A stretch of 64,000 bases of DNA from Clostridium sp. chh4-2 (GCF_002899675.1 NZ_PKUU01000018.1:1-64000); one strand, 5' to 3'; numbered from the stretch's first letter, positions 52,406 through 61,586 are shown. Notes: generated from the letters alone by a model not told the origin. Numbers and translations are program-made.

Positions 52406-53650
52406 ATGGGAATGACAATTGCGGAAAAGATTATTGCGGCTGCTGCGGGAGTCGACAGCGTAAAGCCGGGAGATATTCATACAGTAACTTTAGACCGTCT
52501 GATGAGCAATGACGGAACCACGCATTTGACCGTTGATATGTACCATAACCAGTTAAAACATCCGCGCATTGCGGACACGAAGAAGCTGGTTTTCATCGTC
52601 GACCACAATGTGCCTGCGGATAACCCCAAGACGGCCGCGTCCCAGAAGAAGATGCGGGATTTTGCAAAAGAGCACAACATCGATTTCTGGGAGGGAAAAG
52701 GCGTGTGCCATCAGATCATGATGGAGCACTATGTCTGCCCGGGCGAGTTGATTTTCGGTGCGGACAGCCATACCTGTACATACGGGGCGCTGGGAGCGTT
52801 TGGAACCGGCGTGGGATGTACGGATTTCCTCTACGGCATGGTGACGGGCACTTCCTGGGTTCTGGTGCCGGAAACGGTGAAATTCAACCTGGTTGGAAAG
52901 CTGCCTGAAGGCGTGTATCCGAGAGATCTGATGCTGACCATTATCGGAGAGATCGGGGCCAACGGCTGCAATTATCAGGTGATGGAATTTACCGGAGAGG
53001 GAGCGAAAACATTAAGCGTCAATGACCGCATGGTGCTTTGTAATCTGGCGGTGGAAGCGGGAGCAAAGACTGGAATTTTCGAGGCGGATGAAGCGGCTAT
53101 GGAATACTTAAAAGCCCATGGACGCCAGCCTAAGGCCGTTTATAAGAGCGATGAAGACGCGGTTTATGCTCGTGAATATACATTTGACCTTTCAAAGATC
53201 CGTCCGGTGGTGGCGCGCCCTGATTTTGTGGATGATGTGGTGCCTGCGGATGAAGTGCTGGGCGTGAAGATCGACGAAGCATTTTTAGGGTCCTGCAACA
53301 ACGGAAGGATCGAGGAGCTCCGGGTGGGAGCGCAGATAATAAAAGGGAAAAAGGTGGCTGACAGCGTGCGCTTCTTAGTGGTGCCGGCTAGCCAGGACGT
53401 ATACCGACAGGCATTGAGCGAAGGCCTGATTGATATATTCATGGAGGCAGGAGCCATTGTGATGAATCCCAACTGCAGCGTATGCTGGGGTAGCTGCCAG
53501 GGCGTCATCGGTGAAAATGAAGTGCTGATCAGCACGGGAACCCGTAATTTTAAGGGAAGAGCCGGACATCCAACTTCCAAGGTTTATCTGGGATCGGCGG
53601 CTACCGTTACGGCTTCCGCCATTGCCGGAAAGATAGCGACTGCAGAGTAG
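52406..53650 (+). CDS. LeuC-like dehydratase large subunit, module 1
   Basis: The 414-residue aconitase-fold protein has the [4Fe-4S] ligands in LGSCNNGRIEELR and MNPNCSVCWGSCQGV, plus FGADSHTCTYGALGAFGTGVG and TRNFKGRAGHPTSKVYL. The usual SCTNGR is changed to SCNNGR. It binds the 3-hydroxy or 2-alkylmalate substrate together with the small subunit. Likely reactions are isopropylmalate, citramalate or 2,3-dimethylmalate dehydration; sequence does not decide. Confidence 0.88.
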   Translation: MGMTIAEKIIAAAAGVDSVKPGDIHTVTLDRLMSNDGTTHLTVDMYHNQLKHPRIADTKKLVFIVDHNVPADNPKTAASQKKMRDFAKEHNIDFWEGKGVCHQIMMEHYVCPGELIFGADSHTCTYGALGAFGTGVGCTDFLYGMVTGTSWVLVPETVKFNLVGKLPEGVYPRDLMLTIIGEIGANGCNYQVMEFTGEGAKTLSVNDRMVLCNLAVEAGAKTGIFEADEAAMEYLKAHGRQPKAVYKSDEDAVYAREYTFDLSKIRPVVARPDFVDDVVPADEVLGVKIDEAFLGSCNNGRIEELRVGAQIIKGKKVADSVRFLVVPASQDVYRQALSEGLIDIFMEAGAIVMNPNCSVCWGSCQGVIGENEVLISTGTRNFKGRAGHPTSKVYLGSAATVTASAIAGKIATAE

Positions 53651-53667
53651 GGGAAAGGAATAGGGAT

Positions 53668-54159
53668 ATGGAAACATTTACAGGTAAAGTATGGGTGCTG
53701 GGAGACGATATCGATACGGATATTATCATTCCGACGGAATATCTGGCGCTCAAGACGATAGAGGATATGAAGCAGTATGGTTTCAGTCCCCTCCGCCCGG
53801 AATTGGCCGGACAGATTAAAGAGGGGGATATCATTGTTGCGGGCAAGAATTTCGGCTGCGGTTCGTCCAGAGAACAGGCTCCGGAGATCATCAAGGCCCT
53901 TGGAATTAAATGCGTGATCGCAAAATCATTTGCCAGGATCTTTTTCCGCAATTCCATTAATAACGGTTTGCTGCTGATCGAACAGCCGGATCTGTATGAT
54001 GATATGACAGAGGGCGATACCATCGAGGTGACGGTCAATCAGCAGGTGGATTATAAGGGAAAACAGTATCCGATCGCTTCCCTCCCGCAGAATCTGGTGG
54101 ATATCATCGAGGCAGGCGGGCTGGTGAAGGCCATGAGAAAGCTGAACGGGCTGGATTAA
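53668..54159 (+). CDS. LeuD-like dehydratase small subunit, module 2
   Basis: The 163-residue protein shows GDDIDTDIIIPTEYLALKT, AGKNFGCGSSREQAPE and AKSFARIFFRNSINNG. It is homologous to the module 1 subunit but clearly different, especially in the specificity loop. AAAGGAAT precedes the ATG. It lies 17 bases after the first large subunit, so all four dehydratase genes form one transcript. Confidence 0.9.
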   Translation: METFTGKVWVLGDDIDTDIIIPTEYLALKTIEDMKQYGFSPLRPELAGQIKEGDIIVAGKNFGCGSSREQAPEIIKALGIKCVIAKSFARIFFRNSINNGLLLIEQPDLYDDMTEGDTIEVTVNQQVDYKGKQYPIASLPQNLVDIIEAGGLVKAMRKLNGLD

Positions 54160-54197
54160 GGAGATTAAGCCGCGGCAGCGGTGGAAATGAGGACGAG

Positions 54198-55445
54198 ATG
54201 GGAAATACAATCATTGAAAAGATTATCATGCATAATACGGGATCAGACCAGGTAAAGCCGGGCGATATTGTGACCGTCCATGTGGACCGGGTGATGATTC
54301 ATGACATTTTTATACCATTTGTGGCGGAAAAATTTGATGAGATGGGATTTACAAAGCTTTGGGACCCGGATAAAGTGGTGCTGATCTATGACCACTTGGT
54401 ACCGGCCAGCCAATTGGACGATACCAGGCATTTTCGTGTGGGCGATGCATTTGCAGCCAAACACGGCATGAAGAATGTCCACAGAAGCGACGGAATCTGC
54501 CACCAGCTGATGACTGAGGCAGGATATGTAAAACCGGGCGATGTGGTGTTCGGAACGGACAGCCATACGACTACATACGGATGTGTGGGCGCATTTTCTT
54601 CCGGCATCGGATATACGGAGATGGCCAGCATTTTGGGAACGGGCACCATGTGGATCAAGGTGCCGGAAACCATTAAAGTCGTGATAGAAGGGGACTTCCC
54701 GGACAATGTGATGTCAAAGGATATGATTCTCCGGCTGATCGGAGATTTGGGCGCCGATGGAGCTACCTACCGTGCGCTGGAATTTTGCGGAAGCGCGGTG
54801 GAGAAGATGAGTGTGGCCAGCCGCATGACTATGGCCAATATGGCAATTGAGGCCGGAGCAAAATGCGCCCTGTTCACCCCGGATGAAAAAACGGCGGAAT
54901 ACTGCGAAATTCAGTTAAATAATTATCAAAGAAGCCTGAAAGGGGACCCGGATGCCGTTTATCTGAAAACCCTCACCTATCAGGCCAAAGACCTGGTGCC
55001 GGTGATGGCATGTCCATCTCAGGTTGACAAGATAAAGCCTGTCAGCCAGCTGGAAGGTACAGAGATCGACCAGGTATTCATCGGTTCCTGTACCAACGGC
55101 CGTTTGGAGGACTTGGTGGCAGCCGCAGAAGTGCTGAAAGGAAAGACGGTGGCTCCTTATGTGAAGCTGATCGTAACCCCGGCCAGCCGAAAGATCTATA
55201 GAGAGGCCATGGAGTGCGGAGCCATCGAAACCCTTGCGGCGGCAGGCGCTATCATCACCCACCCGGGCTGTGGACTGTGCTGCGGAAGAACCGGCGGCAT
55301 ATTAAGCGACGGAGAACGTGTTGTGGCAACCAACAACCGCAATTTCCTGGGAAGGATGGGAACCTCCAAGGTGGAGATCTATCTGGCTTCCCCTAAGACT
55401 GCGGCAGCCTGTGCTGTGGCAGGAAAGATTGTAATTCCCGGGTAA
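54198..55445 (+). CDS. LeuC-like dehydratase large subunit, module 2
   Basis: The 415-residue protein keeps canonical ligands: FIGSCTNGRLEDL and ITHPGCGLCCGRTGG, with FGTDSHTTTYGCVGAFSSGIG and TNNRNFLGRMG. It looks closer to standard archaeal-type LeuC/homoaconitase than module 1. The pairing with module 2 small subunit is by position. No leuA or leuB is nearby. An isopropylmalate isomerase role is plausible but another alkylmalate is possible. Confidence 0.9.
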   Translation: MGNTIIEKIIMHNTGSDQVKPGDIVTVHVDRVMIHDIFIPFVAEKFDEMGFTKLWDPDKVVLIYDHLVPASQLDDTRHFRVGDAFAAKHGMKNVHRSDGICHQLMTEAGYVKPGDVVFGTDSHTTTYGCVGAFSSGIGYTEMASILGTGTMWIKVPETIKVVIEGDFPDNVMSKDMILRLIGDLGADGATYRALEFCGSAVEKMSVASRMTMANMAIEAGAKCALFTPDEKTAEYCEIQLNNYQRSLKGDPDAVYLKTLTYQAKDLVPVMACPSQVDKIKPVSQLEGTEIDQVFIGSCTNGRLEDLVAAAEVLKGKTVAPYVKLIVTPASRKIYREAMECGAIETLAAAGAIITHPGCGLCCGRTGGILSDGERVVATNNRNFLGRMGTSKVEIYLASPKTAAACAVAGKIVIPG

Positions 55446-55461
55446 AAGAGGTGGCGGATAA

Positions 55462-55929
55462 GTGGAAAAAACCAATGTTATGCGGCTTTTGGACGCTGCT
55501 AAAATTCCCTATGACGTGAAAGAATACGAAGTGGATGAAAATGATCTTTCCGGTGTCCATGTGGCAGAACAATTAGGACAGGACCCGGAAAGCGTGTTCA
55601 AAACCCTCGTTTTAAAAGGGGAGAAAACAGGCTATCTGGTCTGCTGTATTCCCGTTTCAGAGGAACTGGATTTGAAAAAAACGGCAAAGGCTGCAAAGGA
55701 TAAAAAAGTGGAGATGATCCCTATGAAAGACCTCCTTTCCGTGACCGGATATATAAGAGGAGGATGTTCTCCCATAGGCATGAAAAAGAAGTTTCCTACT
55801 TATATAGAAGAAACGGCAGTTTTGTTCGACAAGATCGCGGTCAGCGCGGGAATCCGGGGAAAACAGATCATTATTAACCCGGAAAAACTGGCGGAATACG
55901 TGGGAGCATCTTTTGCGGGACTGTTATAG
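55462..55929 (+). CDS. ybaK: YbaK-type Cys-tRNA(Pro) deacylase
   Basis: A 155-residue protein of the YbaK/EbsC family: VFKTLVLKGEK (catalytic Lys region), CCIPVSEELDLKKTAKA and GYIRGGCSPIGMKKKFPTYI. These enzymes hydrolyse mischarged Cys-tRNA(Pro). It starts at GTG with AGAGGTGG upstream, 16 bases after the last dehydratase gene, and may be cotranscribed by accident of position. Confidence 0.92.
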   Translation: MEKTNVMRLLDAAKIPYDVKEYEVDENDLSGVHVAEQLGQDPESVFKTLVLKGEKTGYLVCCIPVSEELDLKKTAKAAKDKKVEMIPMKDLLSVTGYIRGGCSPIGMKKKFPTYIEETAVLFDKIAVSAGIRGKQIIINPEKLAEYVGASFAGLL

Positions 55930-55983
55930 AAAATCTGGTTTGACCGTAGAATTAATGGCATTTTTATAGAATAGAGTTAACAT

Positions 55984-56016
55984 AAAAGCATGGCGCCAAA
56001 AAGCGACATGCTTTTT
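55984..56016 (+). terminator. Rho-independent terminator after ybaK
   Basis: AAAAGCATG (55984-55992) and CATGCTTTT (56007-56015) with a 14-base loop and T-run. Confidence 0.75.
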
Positions 56017-56180
56017 GTGGTGTAATAAGTAACAATTATGTAACACTTTTGTAATGAACTTGTATAAAAAGTACATAATTTACGTATAATATTTTTACGA
56101 TAAATAGTGAAAAATAGATAATGAATTGAAGTGGAAGTTTTTGGAGGTATGAAATATTTAACAAATTTGAAAAAAACTTA

Positions 56181-56210
56181 TTGACTTTCGACTATCGCGT
56201 CCCATATAAT
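56181..56210 (+). promoter_or_regulatory. Promoter of the SleB-like hydrolase gene
   Basis: TTGACT (56181-56186), 18-bp spacer, perfect TATAAT (56205-56210). Confidence 0.7.
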
Positions 56211-56302
56211 TACCGAAGTCACCCCGGAAATATACAGCGAAGTGGGAGAAAACCCCATAATTCGCCATAATTTTTATGAAGATCAAGAAAAGAGGAGTAT
56301 CT

Positions 56303-57151
56303 ATGCTTACACTTCAATCGTTTCTTCAGGGTATTTACCGATTTGTTAAATCATTAGTGGTAAATGTTACGAAAAAAATGTACCGCAATTCAGCTGTGCT
56401 GGTTACCGGCCTGGCAGTTGTGACTGTGATCACATTTAATTCCAATGGTTTTGGCGGAAGCGGAAGAAATGCGCTTGCGGCTTCGAAGAATCCTGTTTCG
56501 GAGGAAGAACAAAATCAGATCCTGGATGAATCTGAAGAAACATTCATTGCTACGGAAGCAAAAATACAAGTTGGACTTACTGATTTAAGGCGACAGGGAC
56601 AATTAGTAGTTGGAGATTTGTTGACGAAAGAAATTCAGGAAAAACAGGAAAGCCAGTTAGTCGCTCAGGCTGAGATCGAAAAGATCAAAAAAGAGATGGT
56701 AATGGAAGCTCAGGCCAAGGAAAAGGCCAGAAAAATTGAGGAAGAAAAAGCGGCCAAGAGAGCGGCGGCAGTGGTATCCTATTCAGATGAGGATTATCAG
56801 GTATTGTTAAGGATCGTACAGGCAGAGGCCGGAATCTGCGACGAAAGAGGAAAGATTCTTGTGGCCAATGTCATTTTAAACCGCGTGAAGGATAAGGAAT
56901 TTCCTAATAATATCACCGATGTTGTATACCAGAGATCACAGTTTTCTCCGGTATCCGATGGATCGATCAACCGGGTCAAGGTTAGCGCGCAGACAATCGA
57001 CTGCGTGGACCGGGCGCTTGCGGGAGAGGATTATTCGGAGGGAGCGTTATACTTTATGTACCGGAACGGTTCCCGTTCCAGCGCAGTCAGCTGGTTTGAC
57101 AGACACCTGACATATCTGTTCCAACATGAAAGACATGAATTTTTTAAATAA
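56303..57151 (+). CDS. SleB-like cell-wall hydrolase, membrane-anchored
   Basis: The start at 56303 (MLTLQSFLQGIYRF) has AGAGGAG just upstream. The 282-residue protein has a hydrophobic anchor or signal (about 30-50), a charged coiled-coil-like segment (about 110-160, rich in Lys/Glu/Ala) and a C-terminal Hydrolase_2 domain with LRIVQAEAGICDERGKILVA (catalytic Glu), NVILNRVKDKEFPNNITDVV and RSQFSPVSDG. This domain is the SleB lytic transglycosylase type, acting on spore cortex or peptidoglycan. A vegetative wall role is as likely as germination. Confidence 0.87.
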   Translation: MLTLQSFLQGIYRFVKSLVVNVTKKMYRNSAVLVTGLAVVTVITFNSNGFGGSGRNALAASKNPVSEEEQNQILDESEETFIATEAKIQVGLTDLRRQGQLVVGDLLTKEIQEKQESQLVAQAEIEKIKKEMVMEAQAKEKARKIEEEKAAKRAAAVVSYSDEDYQVLLRIVQAEAGICDERGKILVANVILNRVKDKEFPNNITDVVYQRSQFSPVSDGSINRVKVSAQTIDCVDRALAGEDYSEGALYFMYRNGSRSSAVSWFDRHLTYLFQHERHEFFK

Positions 57152-57155
57152 ATGA

Positions 57156-57185
57156 TTGAGAATATTTCTGCTTTAGGTGTATAAT
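57156..57185 (+). promoter_or_regulatory. Promoter of the YhcH-family gene
   Basis: TTGAGA (57156-57161), 18-bp spacer, TATAAT (57180-57185), 40 bases before the start codon. Confidence 0.65.
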
Positions 57186-57224
57186 CATTATGATAGTTTA
57201 TACATAGAAAAGGAGAATGAAGAC

Positions 57225-57689
57225 ATGATTTTTGATTTGGCACAGAATTTAGATTTTTACAAAGATTTAGGAATTGGCGACAGATATGCCAAGGCAATTG
57301 AGTTTTTGAAGAATACAGACCTTGCTGCATTAGCTCCTGGTAAATATGAAATCGACGGAAAAGATGTATTTGCAAGCGTTGTAGAGTACACAACAATTCC
57401 TTGGGAAGAGGCTAAATTCGAAGCTCATGAGAATTATACCGATATCCAGTATGTGATTGAGGGATCAGAAGTGATGAGCTATGCACCGATCAATGAACTG
57501 AATGTGAAAGTTCCATATAACCCGGATAAGGACGTTGTATTTTATGACAATGCCAATCCCGGACTTCAGGTCGTTGTAAAGGCAGGACAGTACATGATCT
57601 TCAATCCTTGGGATGGACATAAACCAAAGGCAGCCAATGGAGAACCGGCGCCGATTAAGAAGGTAATTGTAAAGATTAGTGAAAAATAA
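57225..57689 (+). CDS. YhcH/YjgK/YiaL-family cupin-like protein
   Basis: The start at 57225 (MIFDLAQNLDF) follows AAAAGGAGA. The 154-residue protein has family features: the KYEIDGKDVFASV, FEAHENYTDIQYVIEGSE (metal-binding His/Glu) and FNPWDGHKPKAANGEP segments of the double-stranded beta-helix fold. Relatives act on sialic acid or keto sugars, possibly as mutarotases or isomerases. No sialic-acid genes are nearby, so the substrate is open. It is a single-gene unit with its own promoter and terminator. Confidence 0.88.
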   Translation: MIFDLAQNLDFYKDLGIGDRYAKAIEFLKNTDLAALAPGKYEIDGKDVFASVVEYTTIPWEEAKFEAHENYTDIQYVIEGSEVMSYAPINELNVKVPYNPDKDVVFYDNANPGLQVVVKAGQYMIFNPWDGHKPKAANGEPAPIKKVIVKISEK

Positions 57690-57748
57690 GAGAATTTAAT
57701 CTGTGGAGGTGTTTGCGGGCGTATGCGCGTGAGCACCTTGCGGAAGAT

Positions 57749-57784
57749 AAAGCAGTCGCTGGTGGGCGGCTGCTTTTGATTTTT
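57749..57784 (+). terminator. Terminator after the YhcH-family gene
   Basis: AAGCAGTCG and CGGCTGCTTTT form a stem around a TGGTGGG loop region, followed by TTTTG. Confidence 0.65.
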
Positions 57785-57796
57785 GTGACCTCTTGT

Positions 57797-57850
57797 TTTA
57801 AAGTAAAGGGTGAAGGCATTTTGAGAAATGCCTTCACCCTTTACTTTAAA
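57797..57850. repeat. 43-bp-family hairpin repeat as a 54-bp palindrome
   Basis: TTTAAAGTAAAGGGTGAAGG followed by CATTT, a TGAG loop and the exact reverse complement. It sits between convergent genes, overlaps the pectinesterase stop codon, and could end transcription from either side. It matches the unit of the 44144-44287 array. Confidence 0.85.
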
Positions 57851-58818
57851 TTCCAGCCTTCCCTGCCGGATAAAACAGCCTTCTTACTATAATAACACAA
57901 TTCTTCGCTCTTCAAACGCACCACCCAGTCCGGCCTTCTTTCCATATCCGCTCCCGGTCCATAACTCTGATACTCAGCATAAAAAACAGTATCCCTGGCT
58001 TCAGGCTTATTCCAGTCATGCCATCCTTCAGGATGAATATGCGGCCCCATATAACAATTGATCAATACCGTCTTTGCAAAATTACGCCATGGACGCCCCA
58101 GATAAACGCTGTGTGCAGGGCAGGAGGCGCTTGTAAAGCGGCAGTTGTTCATCACATAGCCGTATGCCTGCCCCTGTGCCGTAGAGGCGGCTGTCACGTA
58201 ACCGTTGATCGTTCGGTCAATCGGCGTGGAATGAAAGGTACATTCATCGAAGTAAGCGGTTGCGCTTCCAAAGACAAAGTCAATATCCCCTTCTATATAA
58301 CAATGGTCATACAGATGACGCCCGTTGATCCGTTCCGAATATTGTTTCGGTCCGATGAAGCCGCCTGGCTCGATCTCTTTGGGAGGAAGCGGACCGGTGA
58401 AGAGCGTATCCTGGCCGCTTAGGAACCGGCAGTTTTGAAAATGAAGCCGGTCGCCGTCCACATAAAGAGCCAGAGCCTGTCCGGCCTCATCCGCATTTCC
58501 TGCGGTATTTTGGAAAGTCAGGTTGCATGCCTTAAAATCATGAGTGTCAATCAGGCAGGAATAGGAGCGGAAGGTCCCGCGTTTTGTTCCGTCGGGCATC
58601 AGCTGCCTGGCGCTGAGCCCGTATGTAAGAACCGTGTCGTTTGGAGTTTCACCTGCTCCGATGAATGTAATGTGGGGCGGTTTGACTGTGATCTGTTCTT
58701 CATAAATGCCTTTGTGGATAAAAAGGATCATTTCTTCTTTGTTATCCACAGGAATGCTGTCCAGAGCTGCCTGAACAGTAGAAAAATCGCCGCCGCCGCC
58801 TTTGGAAATATGGATCAT
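57841..58818 (-). CDS. Pectinesterase without signal peptide
   Basis: The 325-residue right-handed beta-helix protein starts MIHISKGGGGDFSTVQAAL and shows GQDTLFTGPLPP (catalytic Asp), GDIDFVFGSATAYFDECTF (catalytic Asp) and YLGRPWRNFAKTVLINCYMG (catalytic Arg), the four family signatures. It removes methyl esters from pectin. There is no signal peptide, so it is probably cytoplasmic and acts on imported methylated oligogalacturonides. AGAAAGAGAG precedes the ATG. The gene ends in a palindromic repeat. Confidence 0.9.
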   Translation of the reverse strand: MIHISKGGGGDFSTVQAALDSIPVDNKEEMILFIHKGIYEEQITVKPPHITFIGAGETPNDTVLTYGLSARQLMPDGTKRGTFRSYSCLIDTHDFKACNLTFQNTAGNADEAGQALALYVDGDRLHFQNCRFLSGQDTLFTGPLPPKEIEPGGFIGPKQYSERINGRHLYDHCYIEGDIDFVFGSATAYFDECTFHSTPIDRTINGYVTAASTAQGQAYGYVMNNCRFTSASCPAHSVYLGRPWRNFAKTVLINCYMGPHIHPEGWHDWNKPEARDTVFYAEYQSYGPGADMERRPDWVVRLKSEELCYYSKKAVLSGREGWNLK

Positions 58819-58926
58819 TTTCTCATCTCTCTTTCTGAAACTATTTGATGCATTCTATATACTGTATACATAATTCAAAACTTATACCCAATATATTATT
58901 TTTCTTATATTTTTGCAAGTAAAATA

Positions 58927-58955
58927 TTGACTTTTAATTCACAAAGTGAGATAAT
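58927..58955 (+). promoter_or_regulatory. Promoter of pckA
   Basis: TTGACT (58927-58932), 17-bp spacer, GATAAT (58950-58955), 37 bases before the ATG. Confidence 0.7.
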
Positions 58956-58991
58956 AAGAACAAATTTCGATTTACATAAGGAGGATTTTAG

Positions 58992-60683
58992 ATGTCAACT
59001 AAAGCATTTTACCCAATTAATGAAATTGGCGCTGGCAAGCCTGGTTTTTCAAAAACCAGAACAATTATTGAAAGTGCGTTTTACGGAAATAACGTTGTTA
59101 AAGTGACTTCTTTAAAAGAAGCATACGAACTCGCAAAAAACTCTCCAGGTACCGTTGTTACGGACATGCCTGTTTACAGAGGTGACGAATTTGGTCTGGA
59201 TGCAGACGCAAAAGTATTATTATTCAACGATGGTGCAATAACAGGCCGTTATGCAGCAGCACGCCGTATCGCAGGTGAGCCAGGAGTTAACTGTGCTGAA
59301 CTTGACAAGGTTGCTATGGATGCTGTATATGAAGCACGCTGGAAAACCATGTATCATGCAGAAGTTTATGTAGGTCTTGATCCAGAATTTATGGTAAAAG
59401 CTCATCTGTTAATTCCGGAAGGCGAAGAGAACATCATGTATTCCTGGATGCTCAACTTCCAGTATATGTCAGAAGAGTATGTTAAAATGTACAAAGCATC
59501 TAAGCCGGTAGGCGATGGAAAAGAAGCAGACATCTATATTTTCTCCGATCCTCAGTGGAACGGTTCCGACCGTCCGGGCGTTAACTTGAGCTGCCTGAGC
59601 GATCCTAAGACTCTGTGCTATTTCAATACAGAGCAGAACTGTGCTTGTATCTTAGGTATGAGATACTTCGGCGAGCATAAGAAAGGTACTTTAACTATGG
59701 CTTGGGCTATTGCTAACCGTAACGGTTATGCTTCCTGCCACGGCGGCCAGAAAGAATACACATTAGCAGACGGAACAAAATATGTTGCATCTGTATACGG
59801 TCTGTCAGGATCAGGTAAATCCACTCTGACACATGCAAAACACAATGACAAATACGGCATCAAAGTTCTTCATGACGACGCATTCATCATCAACACAGAT
59901 ACATGCGCATCTGTAGCATTAGAGCCAACCTACTTTGATAAAACACAGGATTACCCAACAGGCTGTGAAGACAACAAATATCTTCTTACAGTTATGAACA
60001 ACGGTGTAACCTTAGATGAAGAGGGCAAAGTTCAGTTAGTTACTGAAGATATCCGTAACGGTAACGGACGTGCCATCAAATCTAAATTATGGTCTCCAAA
60101 CCGTGTGGATAAGATCGAATCTCCAGTTAACGCTATTTTCTGGATTATGAAAGATCCTACCATTCCACCAGTAGTTAAATTAAAAGGTGCTTCTTTAGCT
60201 TCCGTAATGGGCGCTACTCTGGCTACCAAGAGATCTTCTGCAGAGAGACTTGCTGAAGGCGTAGATCCAAACAAACTGGTTGTTGTACCTTACGCTAACC
60301 CATTCAGAACCTATCCATTAGCTAACGACTATGAGAAGTTCAAAAAGTTAGTTGCTGAGAAGAATGTAGACTGCTACATCATCAACACAGGCGATTTCAT
60401 GGGCAAGAAAGTTAAACCTGCTGATACATTAGGCATTCTGGAAGCTATCGTTGAGAAAAAGGCTGACTTCAAACAGTGGGGACCATTCTCTGATATCGAA
60501 ATCATGGATTGGGAAGGATTTGTTCCTAACATGAACGATCCTGAGTACGTTTCTCAGTTAAAAGCTCGTATGAATGACCGTGTAAATGAAATCAAAGCAT
60601 TTGCAGTTGAAAAAGACGGTTATGACAAACTTCCTGATGATGCTTTAGCAGCAATCCAGAAAGTTGTTGATGAATTAAACTAA
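58992..60683 (+). CDS. pckA: Phosphoenolpyruvate carboxykinase (ATP)
   Basis: The 563-residue enzyme has the PEPCK kinase P-loop VYGLSGSGKSTLTH, metal-site segment LHDDAFIINTDT, and the upstream oxaloacetate region. It is slightly longer than the usual 530-540 residues. It interconverts oxaloacetate and PEP; in fermenting clostridia it often runs toward oxaloacetate for succinate or propionate. Codons are of a highly expressed gene. AGGAGG precedes the ATG and a strong terminator follows. Confidence 0.96.
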   Translation: MSTKAFYPINEIGAGKPGFSKTRTIIESAFYGNNVVKVTSLKEAYELAKNSPGTVVTDMPVYRGDEFGLDADAKVLLFNDGAITGRYAAARRIAGEPGVNCAELDKVAMDAVYEARWKTMYHAEVYVGLDPEFMVKAHLLIPEGEENIMYSWMLNFQYMSEEYVKMYKASKPVGDGKEADIYIFSDPQWNGSDRPGVNLSCLSDPKTLCYFNTEQNCACILGMRYFGEHKKGTLTMAWAIANRNGYASCHGGQKEYTLADGTKYVASVYGLSGSGKSTLTHAKHNDKYGIKVLHDDAFIINTDTCASVALEPTYFDKTQDYPTGCEDNKYLLTVMNNGVTLDEEGKVQLVTEDIRNGNGRAIKSKLWSPNRVDKIESPVNAIFWIMKDPTIPPVVKLKGASLASVMGATLATKRSSAERLAEGVDPNKLVVVPYANPFRTYPLANDYEKFKKLVAEKNVDCYIINTGDFMGKKVKPADTLGILEAIVEKKADFKQWGPFSDIEIMDWEGFVPNMNDPEYVSQLKARMNDRVNEIKAFAVEKDGYDKLPDDALAAIQKVVDELN

Positions 60684-60700
60684 TAATTATGCTATAATAA

Positions 60701-60732
60701 AAAGCGGTTGGCTGAAAAGTCAGCCGCTTTTG
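60701..60732 (+). terminator. Rho-independent terminator of pckA
   Basis: AAAAGCGGTTGGCTGA and TCAGCCGCTTTTG form a tight stem 18 bases after the pckA stop. Confidence 0.9.
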
Positions 60733-60812
60733 TTACATAAAAAATGCTATTATATGAAAATATTGCTGCACGAAAAGATTTGCTGTAATTATTTGAAGAA
60801 ACGGAGAAAAAC

Positions 60813-61460
60813 GTGGATAAAAAGTATTTGTTATTTGATCTGGACGGAACTTTAACAGATCCGAAAGAAGGAATCACCAAATCGGTTCAGTATGCATTAA
60901 AGGCGTATGGGATCATTGAGGAGGATTTGGATAAATTATGCCCATTTATCGGACCGCCTTTAAAGGACAGCTACATGGAATTTTACGGTTTTAATGAAAA
61001 GGATGCTCAGGACGGAGTATACAAATACAGGGAGTATTTTTCTGTAAAAGGCTGGATGGAGAATAAAGAATATCCGGGAATCGACCGGATGCTGGATGCG
61101 TTAAAAAAATCCGGAAAACATCTGATGGTGGCTACTTCGAAACCGGAGCTGTTCGCCGTGAAAATCTTGAAGCATTTTGGAATGGACCACTATTTTGATT
61201 TTATCGGCGGAGCGGATATGGAAGAGACCAGGGTGAGAAAGGCCGATGTGATCGGCTATGTGCTGGAGAAGAACGGCATTGAACATCTGGAAGACGTTAT
61301 CATGATCGGTGACAGGAAACACGATGTCCAGGGGGCAAAGGAGGCCGGTGTGGAATGCATCGGAGTGCTCTATGGATATGGGGACAGAGCTGAATTGGAA
61401 AGCGCCGGAGCTGATTATATCGCTGAAACAGTGGAAGAATTGTCCGCAATGCTTCTATAA
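60813..61460 (+). CDS. HAD-family phosphatase (phosphoglycolate phosphatase-like)
   Basis: The 215-residue protein has HAD motif I LLFDLDGTLTDPKEG, a helical cap, motif II VATSKPE, Lys in TRVRKADVI and motif IV VIMIGDRKHDVQGAKEAG. It resembles Gph/YjjG-like 5'-nucleotidases of Firmicutes; the substrate cannot be fixed. It starts at GTG with ACGGAGAAA upstream and stands alone after the pckA terminator. Confidence 0.9.
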   Translation: MDKKYLLFDLDGTLTDPKEGITKSVQYALKAYGIIEEDLDKLCPFIGPPLKDSYMEFYGFNEKDAQDGVYKYREYFSVKGWMENKEYPGIDRMLDALKKSGKHLMVATSKPELFAVKILKHFGMDHYFDFIGGADMEETRVRKADVIGYVLEKNGIEHLEDVIMIGDRKHDVQGAKEAGVECIGVLYGYGDRAELESAGADYIAETVEELSAMLL

Positions 61461-61586
61461 AAGGATGGATTTATTGGCTAAATCTTAAAGATTCCTGAAA
61501 TAATTCAAAAAAATGGCAGTTTCATTCTTTTTTGTGGTATACTAATACGAATCATTGGTCTGTATGACAGAGAAGGAGGTATTCAC

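Larger units (their letters stand above)
55930..56302. other. Intergenic region with terminator and promoter
   Basis: This 373-bp AT-rich gap contains the ybaK terminator (55984-56016) and a good promoter (56181-56210). Between them are AT-rich stretches with several TATAAT-like hexamers (for example near 56083) but no gene. An in-frame ATG at 56276 precedes the chosen hydrolase start. Confidence 0.65.

Noticed and set aside
57828-58848. Plus-strand ORFs opposite the pectinesterase gene
   Set aside because: Shadows of a well-supported minus-strand gene with four catalytic signatures.
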